Source: Ophioceras dolichostomum (lineage: Eukaryota > Ascomycota > Sordariomycetes > Magnaporthales > Ophioceraceae). Taken from it: DNA of 63,435 nucleotides. The position numbers were made by a program, and so were the translations under genes. Below the pieces are notes generated by a model. That model saw nothing but the letters and a program-made list of their open reading frames with translations. It did not search any database and had not been told where the DNA came from. The stretch lies in assembly GCA_003049485.1 (NCBI GenBank), contig PYST01000222.1:1-63435 (forward strand). Direction: 5' to 3'. Below, piece after piece: positions 22,300-34,010 of this stretch; within the stretch, counting starts at the first letter, position 1; each line of letters starts with the position of its first letter.

Positions 22300-23780
22300 A
22301 TGCGGTCTTTCACGGTGAGTCCCGACCCTCCCACGTATCCTAAACCGATCCATCGGATCCAAGATCAACACATGGCGCGTCTTCTTCTGCTCCCAAATCA
22401 CAGCGCTTAAAAGCAGTGCTGACTAAATATATCACATCTTTCCATCCAGCACCTGGTGCGATTCCTCGCCTTCGACGGCAGGACCTACTACGGCAACGCC
22501 ATACTGCCCGCGGGCGTGACAGACATCGCCAAAGCCGAGCAGGCCCACCTGATCACGGGGGACGTATTCAGCAAGCACGACGTGACGAACAGGGCCGTCA
22601 AGATCAAGCACCTCCTGTCGCCGCTCGCCCCAGAGCAGTCCCGCACGGTGAGATGCTTGGGGCTTAACTATCTGAGTCATGCTCAGGAGGTATGTTGACG
22701 AATCGCCCGGCCCTTGCCCCTGATTGTCCCCAGAGAGGCAGAAGGAGACTTTGACGGGAGTTCTAGGAGATACTAGAGTTGCTAACGAGGCGACGACGCG
22801 CGCCATGTCTAGATGAACACCACCATCCCCGAGTGGCCCATCGTCTTCGTAAGTGTTTCCCTTTCCCTTCCTTTGTTTCGCTCTCAAGTCTCACACTCCG
22901 CCCACTCCGATACTCTCTCTGGTCTCTGGTCTCTGAAACCCGCTGACGCGATGCTTTCCCTCTCCAAAAAAACAGCTCAAACCCCAAACATCCATCGCCG
23001 GCCCCCTCGACCCGGTCCCCATCACCGCCGCGGCCCAGACGGTCCCGCTCCTGGACTGGGAGACGGAGCTCGTGATCGTGATCGGCAAGAGGTGCAGCGA
23101 GGTGCCCGAGGCGCGCGCCGTGTCCGAGTGCGTGCTGGGCTACTCGGTCGGCAACGACGTGTCGCACCGTGACTGGCAGATCTTCAAGGGCGGCGGCCAG
23201 TGGTCGCTCGGCAAGGGGTTCGACGGGTGGGCGCCGTACGGGCCGGGGATTGTGTCTCCCAGCGTGGTTGGGGACGTGCAGAGGCTGAATATCAGTGCGA
23301 GGGTTAATGGGGTTACTATGCAGGTGAGTTGTTCCGCTACTTCCATCTTTAAGGTCCATAGAGAACGAGAGCCTCGGTTGTTCGTTCCAGTTTGGCGGGC
23401 GATTTATGCTTATTTGCTGCCCTGGCCGCCGAGAGTAGAGAACTGGGTGAAAGAGGAGGTAGCAACGGGGCGGAAGAGGCGAGAAGTGGCGAGATAGACC
23501 TGTGCGGGACAAGAAACTCTGGAATGACTGGGCTGACCATGAGAGTGTGACACCGAAACAGGACGCGAACACCTCAGACATGTTCTTCAAAGTACCGTAC
23601 CTCGTCTCGTTCCTCAGCAAGATGTCGACCCTTCTCCCCGGCGACCTGATCTTCACGGGCACGCCTTCGGGCGTCGGGGCGGGACATCGGCCGATGATCT
23701 GGTTGAAGGACGGGGATGTGGTCGAGGTTGAGCTGCAGGGCGTGGGGGTCTGTACGAACAAGATGGTATTTAAGAAGTGA
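22300..23780 (+). CDS. Fumarylacetoacetate hydrolase-family enzyme
   Basis: Predicted 285 residues in five exons: 22300-22314, 22450-22689, 22813-22848, 22976-23323 and 23562-23780, all junctions in phase 0 with GT-AG borders. The protein has the FAH fold landmarks: LGLNYLSHAQE at the entrance, the metal-ligand glutamate region LLDWETELVIVIGK, GNDVSHRDWQ with the conserved aspartate, GKGFDGWAPYGPGIVSP, and LLPGDLIFTGTPSGVG near the end. Members cleave C-C bonds or tautomerise 2-oxo acids (fumarylpyruvate, acylpyruvates, oxaloacetate) using Mg or Mn. This length and the single C-terminal domain match the FAHD1/FAHD2-like group rather than true fumarylacetoacetase. No pathway partners are adjacent. 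Probably cytosolic or mitochondrial. The very short exons 1 and 3 are supported by frame and motif continuity. Confidence 0.88.
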
Positions 23781-24866
23781 TGAATGAGCGGGCGTGCCGC
23801 GGGGGCGGGATACAAGGAGGCTTTGGAGGGGCGCATCCACGCGATTCGGTTGGTGATCGATGAGAGCAGGGTGTGGATCGGGTGGTGGTGGGCGGGTGGA
23901 TGATGTTGTGCATGAAGTTCTGCTTACGGGACCAGCTGTTCAACCAGCAGGGTCGTGGGTCTAGTACATGTCTGTTGCATTCCAAGGCGTTTTTTGCCCT
24001 CTTCCATAGGTAGCTCCTGTCGCGAGTTTACATTTCCATACTCCCTGTGCTAGTCTCGATTCGTGATTGGTCCGTTTCTCATGGCTCATTCAACTCGGCT
24101 TCGCCTAGGTTCACGACATCGGATGTCTGATAATACCTCTTGGACGGAGGTGCGTTCTTCGAAACGTGGCGGCGTATGATGACGAGAACTGAAATTAGAT
24201 AATGTGATGTAGGCATGTCGAAGCTTTCTCTCCATTTGTTCTTCTCTCGCATTTCCCCCTTTCTGCGCGTCAACGTCGTCACAGTGTTGGCACCGCTAGC
24301 TACAGGGTCCAATTGCCCGTTTTGGCGGTTCAAGTGAAACGTGGTTGGCCCGCCCAAGTTTCCAATGCCGGTTGACGCCTTGCGTTTCAGGCATCAACAC
24401 CTTGGAGCGTTTCAGGCATCAACACCTTGGAGCTAACTCCAACCCCTGGTCAGAGCTTCAACCCCTCAAACAAGCTCTCAGCCATCGAATTTTTTCAAGC
24501 CACCACACCAGCTGGTGGCAGCTTGCCTGGAGCTTCGTCGTCCCACCAGGCGACAGCGTTCTTTCCCATTCACTACACCTCCTTGATTTCTGCTGCTGGT
24601 TCTATTTATTGCATAATTTTCCTCCCATTCTTCGGCACTCGTTATTAAAATTCGTTCCAATTGGTACTCCACCAGATTCTAACCAATCTTGTTATCGCAC
24701 CGATCGATTAGGTTGCGTTGCCCCTGCGCTGTTCTTTCCCAGCCCAGTTCTCTGCCCATCATCGGCTATTTGTCGCAAACTCGATCTTGAGATGATCTAC
24801 CTATCTTTATCCGCTCACTTTGTTGTACCTCCCTAATTCCACTCCTTTCTACAGCGCGCATTCGAA
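23781..24866. other. Intergenic with 25-bp tandem duplication
   Basis: Contains a perfect 25-bp tandem duplication (24382-24431) and a pyrimidine-rich leader before the BTB gene. No gene supported. Confidence 0.55.
24382..24431. repeat. Perfect 25-bp tandem duplication
   Basis: GCGTTTCAGGCATCAACACC... occurs twice back to back (24382-24406 and 24407-24431) with no differences, which suggests a recent duplication in the promoter of the BTB gene. Confidence 0.97.
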
Positions 24867-25982
24867 ATGGCCAACAAGCACGCTGAGGACATCGAGGAGT
24901 TGCCCGTCAACCCTGGCGACGTCGAGATGGGCGAGGGCGAGGAGGAGAGCGCGAGCGCGGCGCTCCCTTTCCACGGCGAGGATACCGAAGACGCCCCGGC
25001 GCCCCGCGTACCCTATGTCAGCTACCTGGCGAGCCCCGTCGTCACCCTCACTGTTGGCGCCGCCGGCGAGTCTGGCGAGACCGTCCTTACCGCCCACCAA
25101 GCTCTGTTGACCCAGAGCCCTTACTTCGTCGAGGCTTGCGCCGAGTTCGGTGATAATGGTTCGGTAAGTTCCAGGGTACTCTCCTCTCCTCAACTTTGCC
25201 GATCAAACTGGGCTGGCCAACTTAACTTCAGCTGGACACCGGACTCCCTTACCACGACACAGCTAACCCTTTACCCTCTCTCCCTTTCTTACCCTCTCTC
25301 CTAGCCCCGCCGCATCGACCTCTCGATCGAGGACGTCGACGCCGTCGGCTGCTTTCTCGAGTACCTGTACACGGGCGACTACTTCCCGCGCAAGATCGCT
25401 GGCGCGCGCAAGCTCGAGTCGGACCCTTCCCAGCCTACCGTCGACGAGACGGGCGACCAGCTGCTCAAGCACGCGCGCGTCTACACGCTCGCCGAGAAGT
25501 TCCAGGTCAACGTGCTCAAGTCCCTGGCCAGCTCCAAGATCCACTGCGTCAACTCAACGGCTAAAGGAGAGATCGCGTACGCGCGCTACGTCTACGCCCA
25601 CACCGCCAAGGACGACGCCGTCATCCGCGCTCCCGTCGCGAACTTCTGGGCCATTCGCTCGCATACGCTCCGGTCCGAGGCTGAGGACGAGTTCCGCACC
25701 TTGTGCTTGGAGCACCCCGAGTTCGGATACGATGTGCTTAGTACGTTTTCTCTTTTTTCCGTCCTCTGCGTGCTCACCTGGCTCCCATTCCCCTTGGCGC
25801 TACCCTCTCTTGCCGCGCACCCCACACCGCACCCATCTGTCAGCATCCTCGCTAACGATTTTCCTCTGCTCTGTCACACAGCCCGCGTCCTCGACGAGAA
25901 GCTCAAGCGCGAGCAGGTCAGCAAGCAGCACCCCGCTATCGGCGGCAACCAGCGCAAGCGGCCCCGACACAGCCAGGCATAG
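24867..25982 (+). CDS. BTB/POZ domain protein
   Basis: Predicted 277 residues, exons 24867-25163, 25305-25740 and 25882-25982 (introns GTAAGT...CTAG and GTACGT...ACAG). After an acidic N terminus, a BTB fold is visible. VTLTVGAAGESGETVLTAHQ matches the 'V.V.G....F..H...L' start. LLTQSPYFVEACAEF follows, then the hydrophobic segment RRIDLSIEDVDAVGCFLEYL with YTGDY, then YTLAEKFQVNVLKSLA typical of the domain end. The C terminus is basic (RKRPRHSQ), possibly a nuclear signal. Fungal BTB-only proteins of this size act as oligomerisation or Cullin-3 adaptor modules. The specific target is unknown. The ATG at 24867 begins the acidic leader. No alternative is better. Confidence 0.88.
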
Positions 25983-27534
25983 GAGCCGCCCGATCGGTCG
26001 TCATAGCCCTCTCAGCCTTCGTTCTCGACGACGGCGACGCCGCCTGCACCACTCCTCGGACTCGGCTGTCTCCGGCACCGCCCCCGCCGCAAGGGCCGTC
26101 CGCGCCATCCTAGACGCGATCTGTGTATAACATGTTTCGAATATAAAAGAAAAGCGGAATCAAGAAAGTCAGAGAGAGAGAACCCAAAACGTGAGGCAGC
26201 GGGAGAAGGTCGTGGAGTCTTCTCTTCTTTCCTTCCAAGAAATGCTATTTCCTTGCATCATCTACGGCCGCTCGCTAGGCCAACACAAGCCGATTAGAAT
26301 TTGGGGCGGGATGGCGCTTTTGGGGAGAGAGCGGTCTCTCCGCCCGTGAAATTTGGCTGAACTGAAGGAGAGATGTGGGACATGTACCAAACGCTGGCGA
26401 GCGAGCATATGGTATATAAAGCCGTGGTTGCTCTTCTCTCCAGTTGAGAGGAGACCGAGATGGTTGCCTTGTACTGTGCGATGTGAGTGTACGTGGCTGT
26501 GGCTTTCAGGAGTTAGGTTGGTTGGGTCTGCTTGGATGGGGGTTGGGCGTACTCTTTATGGTTTGGACAAGGGGGCTACTTCACTGCACAACAGCGCTAT
26601 TGCATCTCTGTCGCCTGGAAGTCCAGGCGACTGTGTACACTACCACAATAATTCCTATTCGGCGTGTAGAGATAGGTGGAGGTCGCAGGCAGGTCTCATA
26701 TTGTATATGCAGTCTGGCTCTTCTTCGGGCTCTTATTTTTGTATCTCGCCCCGCATCACCAACCGTGCCATGGTGCGTAAGTGTCCAGATGACCTCTACG
26801 ATACGCCGCACTCGTGTTTGCGATGTCTACATGGCGTCTGCATGGCGTCAGTAGTGCAAAGCTTTCTCTGCCGTGCACAGCAGCCGCGCTACTGCACCCC
26901 AAGAATAGCGCTGGGAGCACGGTCTCTCGCGGGATTGGTCGCGCTAGTCCTTAGTGTGCAGCGCAGCACCACTGACACAGCACGACTGGTTTCCGACTGC
27001 AACACTTCACAGGAGCAACACCAACATCCTCCCCATATGGTCACCAGGGGCGAACCAAGGCAGGCGGGTTTGTCCCACCGACCTCTGCGAACTCATTCTC
27101 CCTCCAAAGGTACATAGGGGTTGCACAACGACGAATGTTAAAAAATGCAATCGATTCCGATCGACCTAGTACGTTCTTTTGTGAATCCTGCTTTAGTAAT
27201 AGCTGGCCGTCTCGTCCAGGTTGGCTGTTACCATATATCATAAGTGACGGGGCTTGTGGGGCAGAGTGAGGCCATCATCAGAGTGATGACTATGAAAGTG
27301 TGGAAGTCCGCGAAGAATGTTATTCTCCGCCCACCGGACAGCCTCCCCACAAGTAGAACTACCTCGAAACCTCCATTTTCTCACCCGAAAAACAAGACCA
27401 TAATGAAAGAAAGGAAAATGAGAGCTTCAGAGAGGGTGAGAACGTCCTTTCTACGATGAGCAAGAGCCGATAGCAAAGCAGCCCACCCTCGCCTTCAATC
27501 CCGCACGCATCTCAGAGCCCGTCCTTGCTTCGCT
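25983..27534. other. Intergenic
   Basis: A plus-strand TATATAAAG at about 26411-26419 and an ATG at 26460 followed by a GTGAGT donor hint at a short spliced gene, but I could not find an exon that keeps the frame. The 254-codon open frame 26353-27117 has no recognisable composition. Confidence 0.4.
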
Positions 27535-28350
27535 TCAAAGCTCCTCGAACGTACCATCGGCGTTGGCCACGGTGTACGTCGGGTAAACCCAGTTGCCAAC
27601 TGAGAATTTGTCCGGCCCCGCGTACTTGGCGTCCCGCAGCTCGGTCCAGTCGATGTAGCGGAAACCCTCCTGCGAGCAGTGCTGGCACTGCTCCGAGAAG
27701 CGCATGTAGCGCGAGTTGAGGTACATCTTGCCGCCCGAGAGCGTGTCGTTGGACGCGAACCGCTGCGGAGCCCAGGCCCAGTCGACCATGTCCGTCTTCG
27801 CCGATCCGTTTCCGAGCGCGGTGTTGGCCACGTTGCAGTTGCCGATGATCGTCGCGTCGAAGGTGCCGTTGGGAGCGGGGGTCGTGCCGGTGCAGGTTGC
27901 GGGGGAATGGTCGGGCCAGTAGGCCATTGTGAACGCGAAGCTTGAGGGGAGAAGGGGGAAGGGGATGTTAGTTGCTGGAGTAGGAGAGTAGTGATGGGTG
28001 GGGGTGGGAAGGAAGGGCTGATGGATGGATTGTTTGGTGGCGGCGAGGCGACAGAGACGAAGCTGGTCGCAGCATCCGTCGACTGCCGACTACCGACCGT
28101 CCACCAACTGGTCGATGGATGGATGTGCGGTTGGCTGGCTGGCTGGGGTGCGTCATTCTGAAGTGGTCGATGTAAAGCAAGGCTTGACTTACGAGGCATT
28201 GCCGTTCGCGAGCGAGGCCGTGAAGCCGGTGATGTTGAAGTCGGCCTTCGGGGTCGTGAAGACCTCGGGCACTTGCACCTTGGATTTCGAGCTGGCTAAG
28301 CCGCTGGCGACCAGGGCCAGAAGGACGAAGAGGGTCTTGTAGCACGACAT
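27535..28350 (-). CDS. Small secreted protein, unknown family
   Basis: Predicted 187 residues in two exons, 28350-28193 and 27940-27535 (intron GTAAGT...CAAG, 252 bp, phase 2). The first 20 residues (MSCYKTLFVLLALVASGLAS) are a classical signal peptide. The mature part has four cysteines (ATCTGT, GNCN, CQHC) and tryptophan- and tyrosine-rich stretches (MVDWAWAPQRF, GFRYIDWTELRD, VGNWVYPTYTV). It has no catalytic signature I know. Size, signal peptide and cysteines make it effector-like or a cell-surface protein. The five NxT/NxS sites suggest glycosylation. No related gene nearby. Confidence 0.72.
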
Positions 28351-29143
28351 GATGAAAGAACTCGCTTTCTTGTTCTGTGAGGTGTTGATGATTGTTTTGA
28401 TGTGTCTTTCTGCCAGAATGCCTGCGACAGGAAAAGGGAAAGAGAAAAGAGAACAGGCCGGATCCAGAGGTGAGGATTGGTGGAGGGAGGAAGATGGTGC
28501 GGGAGCGAAGAAAAGCCTGGGGGTGAGGAGAGGTAAGGAAAGGGGGCTCGCGGCGGGCAGCCGGTACATCACTCGCACCGCAGAATGAGGGGATGTTGCC
28601 TCAGGGCATGCGCACATGTGTCATGTTTCGGTTTGTGGCCTCGTGGTCGCCTCATCACGACCGTTGTCTCCCATCTGATCTTTTCGGGGTATCGTTACTG
28701 GCCGCTTTAGAACCTTGATTTCAAGGGCTCCAAGGTATCAAACACCCTGATAGACAGCAACGCTCAGCTACGATTTACGGCCCAACACCGGCTTCCATGT
28801 CATCTACGAAATCCCTTCCTTCATCTTCCTTCCTCCTTGGTATAGTGTCGAGCGTTCACCGTCAGGGGCTAGTAGGACGCTCATTAACAAGGCATCAACG
28901 CGATAGGCAGAACTTCACTGGCGGCGAATATTGTCACACGGTCTCAAGTTTGTTGCAAAGTACAGAGTCAATTACAGAAGAAGGCTCTAGATCCCGTCTG
29001 CCTCCGGATATAGAAGACATCAGAGGAATCGCCCAGCGCCCCCAAGTCCCTGGCTCGCCGCAAGGAGCCTGCTCTGGGCGATGAAGCAGCTGCTCTTCTT
29101 CCGCTCCAAAGCCGCTTCCGTAGTCTCCCGTTAGTCAGTCCGG
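28351..29143. other. Intergenic
   Basis: Presumed promoter of the secreted-protein gene (28.35-28.6 kb, C/T-rich on the minus strand). No other gene seen. Confidence 0.5.
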
Positions 29144-29374
29144 TTATTTCCAGTCTGGATGATCGAGCTGAATCCTCCCCTTCTCGCGACTGGCGCTGCC
29201 ACCCCTGATACGTGGTTTCCTGCTCTTTCGTGCAGACGCCTTCTCCACCGAGCCGCGGCGTCCGTCGCCCATGGCCCAGCCAACTGTTTGCCAGATGGAG
29301 ACGGTGATGGCGAGAGTCCACATAGCGGCGATGCCTACCGCAACCAGGCCTCTATCACCCAAAAAACGATCCAT
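29144..29374 (-). CDS. Tiny single-pass membrane protein (76 aa)
   Basis: Begins MDRFLGDRG at 29374. One hydrophobic segment (LVAVGIAAMWTLAITVSIW) is followed by a basic tail (GRRGSVEKASARKSRKPRIR). The frame is open further upstream to 29500, but the segment starting at 29374 has the membrane span close to the N terminus, as in similar small proteins of this window. No family recognised. Small open frames of this size can arise by chance. The clean span plus basic tail is the main support. Confidence 0.45.
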   Translation of the reverse strand: MDRFLGDRGLVAVGIAAMWTLAITVSIWQTVGWAMGDGRRGSVEKASARKSRKPRIRGGSASREKGRIQLDHPDWK

Positions 29375-30032
29375 GGTTTTTGGGTTTGGGTAGGTGGATG
29401 GTAGTAGGTAGCTGCCTGTCAACTTGAGAGCGTTGAAGATCTGATTAGACTCTTCTTCAAAGCAGGAGAGTCTGTCCGCATTCGATGGGCTCGGTAGCAT
29501 CCTGGTTAGCAGCTAGAATGGGTTGCACAAACATTCTGGCCGTTCCAGGTTTATATTGAACTTACACACACTAATACAGCATCCAGAGCTGAACGAAGAC
29601 TCCATGACAATGAGTGGTGGGTCACTGTTCCTTTGCTCGAGTACAAAGACTATGGCAATTCTGAGGCAGCATTGATGCCATTGTTCCTTACTCTTTGCCA
29701 GTGAGAGACAAGGGCGTCTCGCATCTCTGACCACAATCGACCGCGGTTGCACAACCATCCCCTTTGTTATGCAACCATATCCTGGCGGATAATGTCCCTT
29801 TCATAGGTGCATATAAAGCTGCTTGCTGGCGATTCTGGATCTTCAAATTCTGCTTCACCAAAGCCCCTCTATCTCGCACGCGCACATCCTCTCAGGTAGG
29901 TTCGAAACCAACAAGTAGTGTCACAGCCTCTTCGTTCGTCGGCACTTCCGTGTTGGTCCGGCTCTTGATCTCCATCTACACCCCCTCCTCCTTTCCATTG
30001 CCTCTGAGCAGCACCAAGCTTGCAGCCACCAA
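29375..30032. other. Intergenic with TATA box
   Basis: A plus-strand GCATATAAAGC at about 29809-29818, some 220 bp before the expected start of the decayed gene at 30033, looks like its promoter. No other gene. Confidence 0.45.
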
Positions 30033-30702
30033 ATAGCAGGCGACCTTCCCCTCGAGAACTTCTTCTTCAAGGAGCTGGGCCCCAACACATGCTCCTACGA
30101 GGAAGCCCACGCGCTCCACTGCGCCGCCGCCACTGAGTGGTTCCAGCGGCGTCGAGACGCATTCAAGTCCGTCAATCTCGTCGAGCTGGATTCCGCCCAC
30201 GTTGCTGTGTACAGCACGATCGTCGCCGGCGGGTCGCTCAGCTGGACGCTGCACGAGCATCATGAGTGGGCTGGCTGGCCATGCCCCGGGGCAGCCTCCC
30301 CTGCGCTATACCAAGCTCAAGGGTTATCGGTTCTTCAACCAGGCGCTGGATAACGTCGACGTTGTGCAGGGCGACATTGCCACGCACCGCCTGTTCTACA
30401 CTGAGGTAGGTCGGCGCCACGCGGAGGCGGTTGAGAACATGCTGTCACGCGCGCCGTACACGGATCTCGAGTCCGCCCCCGAGGGTTGCATCTTGCTGAG
30501 CGAGTTCGAGGGCTGGCTGCAGGGTTTGATGATTCCAGCGGCGCAGCCTGGTGAGCATGGTAGGCGTGAACCTGTCCAGGCGCTGGCTGACACGACAGAT
30601 GCTGACAGCATTTGTTCGTTCACAGCGGAAGTGCGCGAGTTCATTAACAGATTAGACGACGATATAGAGTCTCCCCCACCTCTCCCACGGTCTCCCGATT
30701 AG
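30033..30702 (+). pseudogene. Decayed paralogue of the 31772 gene
   Basis: Coding character begins at 30033, where the expected ATG reads ATA within a good start context (GCCACCAAATAGCAGG). The frame encodes AGDLPLENFFFKELGPN and runs to about 30290. The sense then continues in a second frame (LRYTKLKGYRFFNQALDNVD and onward) to TAG at 30700-30702, so at least one frameshift lies between 30255 and 30310. It resembles the gene at 31772 in order: GS-L-x(5)-EH; G-x-x-F with V-x-x-x-Q-x-D; then SAPEGCILL against TAPEGYVLL. Family unknown to me. The start loss (TpG to TpA) is the kind of change RIP makes. The downstream frame alone has an ATG at 30262, so an N-terminally short product cannot be excluded. 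Confidence 0.6.
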
Positions 30703-31771
30703 CATGAGGCCGCGCGGTCGTTGATTGCTGTGGTACGCGGCGCTCGTGAGTTCACAGAGGAAGGGCTGCTCGAGCACATGAATAACCTGCGCGGATAGAC
30801 AGGACTCGACGACGGCTCAGGTGTCGGGCTCATCACCAGACACAGTCCGCGATCACTACCACCAAAACTCGGATAAGATTGTCGGCCTCCAGGGGTCTCG
30901 GTTCTAAGCTTTTCGTTCCCCTAATACTAGACCTCCACCACTATTAAATCCCATCATGTTCACCCTTCTAAAATCCTCTCTGTAGTTCTTTTGCTTATCA
31001 GTGAATAGACGCAAAGCAGCTTAACTCTTTATCCCGTTGTAATAGTGAGAAACCCGGGTTTGAGAAACGTGATAGGTCTCATCGTCAGACTGGCATGCAG
31101 TGGCTACAATAGCTCTCGTCTGGACACGCAGCTGGCGAGGAGCCAAGCGCCCAACGTACGTGAAAGACATTAGTACTTTTTTTTGAAGCTCCTGGAGGCA
31201 CTTGGGGCTGCCCTCACTTCCCTGATATTCCTTGACGATCTTCTAGCCCGGAACACGTCGCTTGTGTCGCTATCGATCTCGCGCTCGAAGCTTTGCCACC
31301 GGTGACCCAGGTTGGAACCTGGAGTCCACGGGCTGCTTTGACCGACCATTGTGCCACCAAGCATGTTCAAGGGCACCTCTAAGATAAAGCTTATTGGGGA
31401 AGAGTTCTATCTATTTCTTTATCGTTCTCTAAGTTTCAAGCTTCTTTGTCCTAATGAATACAATCAAAGCACCAAAGCGCAACCAGCCCTTCTAAGTCCC
31501 TTTGTCTAGCTTACTGACTGGCCACATAAAGACGGCCATGATCCTCCCATCCGCATCTGAGGACAAACCGTGATAGTGGATACCCAGGTCGCCTTTTCCA
31601 GTTGAGTTATTAGACCCACGCGACAGGCCTCACACTCACCCACCACCCACTCGTTGAGAACATCACTCGCTACTGTCATCCCGTATTACTCTTGACACTC
31701 GTTTGTAACACAGTAGAAATCCTCTGAAAGGGATTCACTGATAAACCAGTACCACCATCGTCACAGTTATC
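30703..31771. other. Intergenic between tandem paralogues
   Basis: No gene supported. Contains the presumed promoter of the 31772 gene. Confidence 0.5.
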
Positions 31772-32491
31772 ATGCCAAACTCACAAGACTATATTTGCCT
31801 CTGCGACCCCCGCCCGGGAGTCGACGGCGACGTCCACCGTCCCTTCCGTATCACCCCCGGCACCAACGTCCTCTCTTATCTCCCCCCATCTTCCTCCCTT
31901 CACGTATATACTGAAAAGTACATCCGTGACAGTCCCATCCTCATCAAAGCGCGTCAAGCGATGCTCCGCGAGATCGGACTAGCCGACGAGCCGAACCGGC
32001 GCATCGTATCAGCTTGCCCCGCCCCAGATGGATCCCGCCTCACTTTCTTCGAGCACTGGTCGACGCCTCTCCACCCCGACCTTGCCAACGGCGACAACGG
32101 CATGGCTGTCGTAGTAGGAGAAGTTTTCCACATGGTCCCCTTCGAGACAGTCAGTCTCCTCCAGGCCGACAAAGCCGACAGGAGGACACTCGACCGCTGC
32201 TGGGCCGAGATGGACGCCTCCCGGAAGGCGAGGAGGGAGATCAACGAGCTGCGGGAGAAATGCGCGCTCTTCGGGGGGTTCTCGACCGCACCAGAGGGGT
32301 ACGTGCTGCTGCCGTGGGCGAAGGAGGAGCTGGACGAGGCGGATTATGCGTACATCTGCGCTGCTGAGGGGAGGGACAGGGCTGATCAGATATCACCGAA
32401 CATCGAGCAGGCCGCCGCTATGGCGACTATGGCGGCTCTCATGGATGATGCGGGCGTTGTTTATCCGGGGGGCTCGGGGTCGTCTGGTTGA
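31772..32491 (+). CDS. Unrecognised 239-aa protein, APEG family
   Basis: A single-exon frame of 239 residues starting MPNSQDYICLCD after ACAGTTATC. It is soluble and charged, with a predicted helical region about residues 138-175 (DKADRRTLDRCWAEMDASRK) and the motif FSTAPEGYVLLPW near residue 185. No signal peptide or membrane span. I do not recognise a domain. A decayed relative with the same motif order lies about 1 kb upstream in the same orientation, so it belongs to a duplicated local family. The coding frame is uninterrupted and the third-position GC bias is typical of the window's real genes. Confidence 0.65.
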   Translation: MPNSQDYICLCDPRPGVDGDVHRPFRITPGTNVLSYLPPSSSLHVYTEKYIRDSPILIKARQAMLREIGLADEPNRRIVSACPAPDGSRLTFFEHWSTPLHPDLANGDNGMAVVVGEVFHMVPFETVSLLQADKADRRTLDRCWAEMDASRKARREINELREKCALFGGFSTAPEGYVLLPWAKEELDEADYAYICAAEGRDRADQISPNIEQAAAMATMAALMDDAGVVYPGGSGSSG

Positions 32492-33091
32492 TGATCGAGG
32501 GGAGAACAAGGGAGTGACTTGCACAAGTGTGCTGTGCTACCTACACAACCGTGCCAAGTGGTGCGGTCTCGGAGTCCACAGACCACAACCAAGAAACGCC
32601 TCGCCGTTCCAAGATAATATAACGTGCGTTCTCCCATATGGAAGTTATATCATCACTTCTTTAGCATGTCGTGCGTGTGTAATAACGGCCGGCTCAAGCC
32701 GTCCCACCCATTGTGATTCCTCTCGATGTGCGTTGTGAATCAAGTGTTGATGATCACAACATGTTGCCAGCACACGTGGGACACAAGTGACGAATGCACT
32801 CACAGGGCAGACAACTGGTCACTGGCCTTTCCTCCTCCGGCGTGAATCACTACGAGAACGAAGTCACACCAAAGCACTAACCGCCAAACACATTTCTTTC
32901 CCTCTTCCCTCTTATCATGCCCATAATATATCTACGCCGTGTGTCGGCCACGCCCCCAATCTCCTCCCAAACCCCGATACTCTCTGGTTCCAGTGCAACT
33001 AGCCTGCTATTCTGCTGGGTGTCACCAAGACTATACAAATCGCTTTTGAACCTTCCTTCACCGCTCCTAGTGACTCTAACTAAACCTCAAG
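32492..33091. other. Intergenic
   Basis: No gene seen. Presumed promoter of the small membrane protein at 33092. Confidence 0.45.
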
Positions 33092-33343
33092 ATGCTTCCC
33101 CCGCCTCAAAATCCTAAGCTCCTACTTCGGCGCGAGTCGCCGGCCACATCCGGTGCGGCGATACTCGGCTACTTCCTCGCCGGGATAGCTATCATTCTGG
33201 TTGCCTACTACTTCTACCTCAAGGCTAAGGATAGGCGGGCGGGCGGCAGGCGGGAGAGCCGTCGTGGTGAGAGAAGGGAAGGGGATGGCAATGCCGTGCA
33301 ATCAGATCATTGGTCTGGTAATACCAGCGTTGCCGACGCTTAA
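33092..33343 (+). CDS. Tiny single-pass membrane protein (83 aa)
   Basis: Starts MLPPPQNPKLLLRRE after CCTCAAG. One membrane span (AILGYFLAGIAIILVAYYFYL, residues about 25-45) is followed by a strongly basic tail (KAKDRRAGGRRESRRGERRE) and a short polar end. Tail-positive topology suggests the C terminus is cytoplasmic. No known family. It resembles in layout the proteins at 29144, 34011 and 37506. Confidence 0.5.
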   Translation: MLPPPQNPKLLLRRESPATSGAAILGYFLAGIAIILVAYYFYLKAKDRRAGGRRESRRGERREGDGNAVQSDHWSGNTSVADA

Positions 33344-34010
33344 CACCGCCACCAACCAGGCACTTTCGCCTTTTCGCGTGGGTTTCTTTGGAGGTCGCTG
33401 ACTTGCTCGGATTTCCATAACATTCCTCTCCTGTAGTACTGATATTGTCGGAGGAACGCACATTTAAGATCAGAGAACACTGCCTAGGGTACACAAACTC
33501 AGTCAGTTGAAGGGAAGGGAGACTCAACGCCCCTGAGTCTACAAGTAAAAGCCAAGTTGCAACATACCGCGTTGCTCAACCCAAGCTCTCAGGAGCCAGC
33601 CTCCAACGAGACGTGGCGAGGTTACTCATGACTCTAAGCGAACAACCACACGGCAAAGGAGAGTCAAACTGGTGATATGAATCCTCTTGTTGACTCCTCA
33701 GGCATTATCAGTCAGAACTCCACGTTCTAGCCATGTAGACCGTTTGATAGCCTCTTTAATAAAGCGAGCCATCTCCCTCATCAGCTTTTCTTTCATGGCG
33801 TACCGCCTTAAGATTTAAGATTACTGGCCAAGAAATCCTGGAAGTCTTCGACCTGAGCCTTCCGTAACTCAAACCATCGCTCCTTCGCCCAGGTATTTCT
33901 CACCAGCCTGAGTGGTGTCTTGAGCTCGCCAACGCCGCCCCATACCTTGTCGCTGACTTCAACGAGTTCACGATGCCGCCGCAACCGCCACGAGCACAAC
34001 CTAAATCCTA
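33344..34010. other. Intergenic
   Basis: No supported gene. Short frames on both strands only. Confidence 0.45.

Noticed and set aside
26353..27117. 254-codon plus frame between the BTB and secreted-protein genes
   Set aside because: Composition looks random, with no domain, signal peptide or splice context. Another frame in the same place is almost as long.
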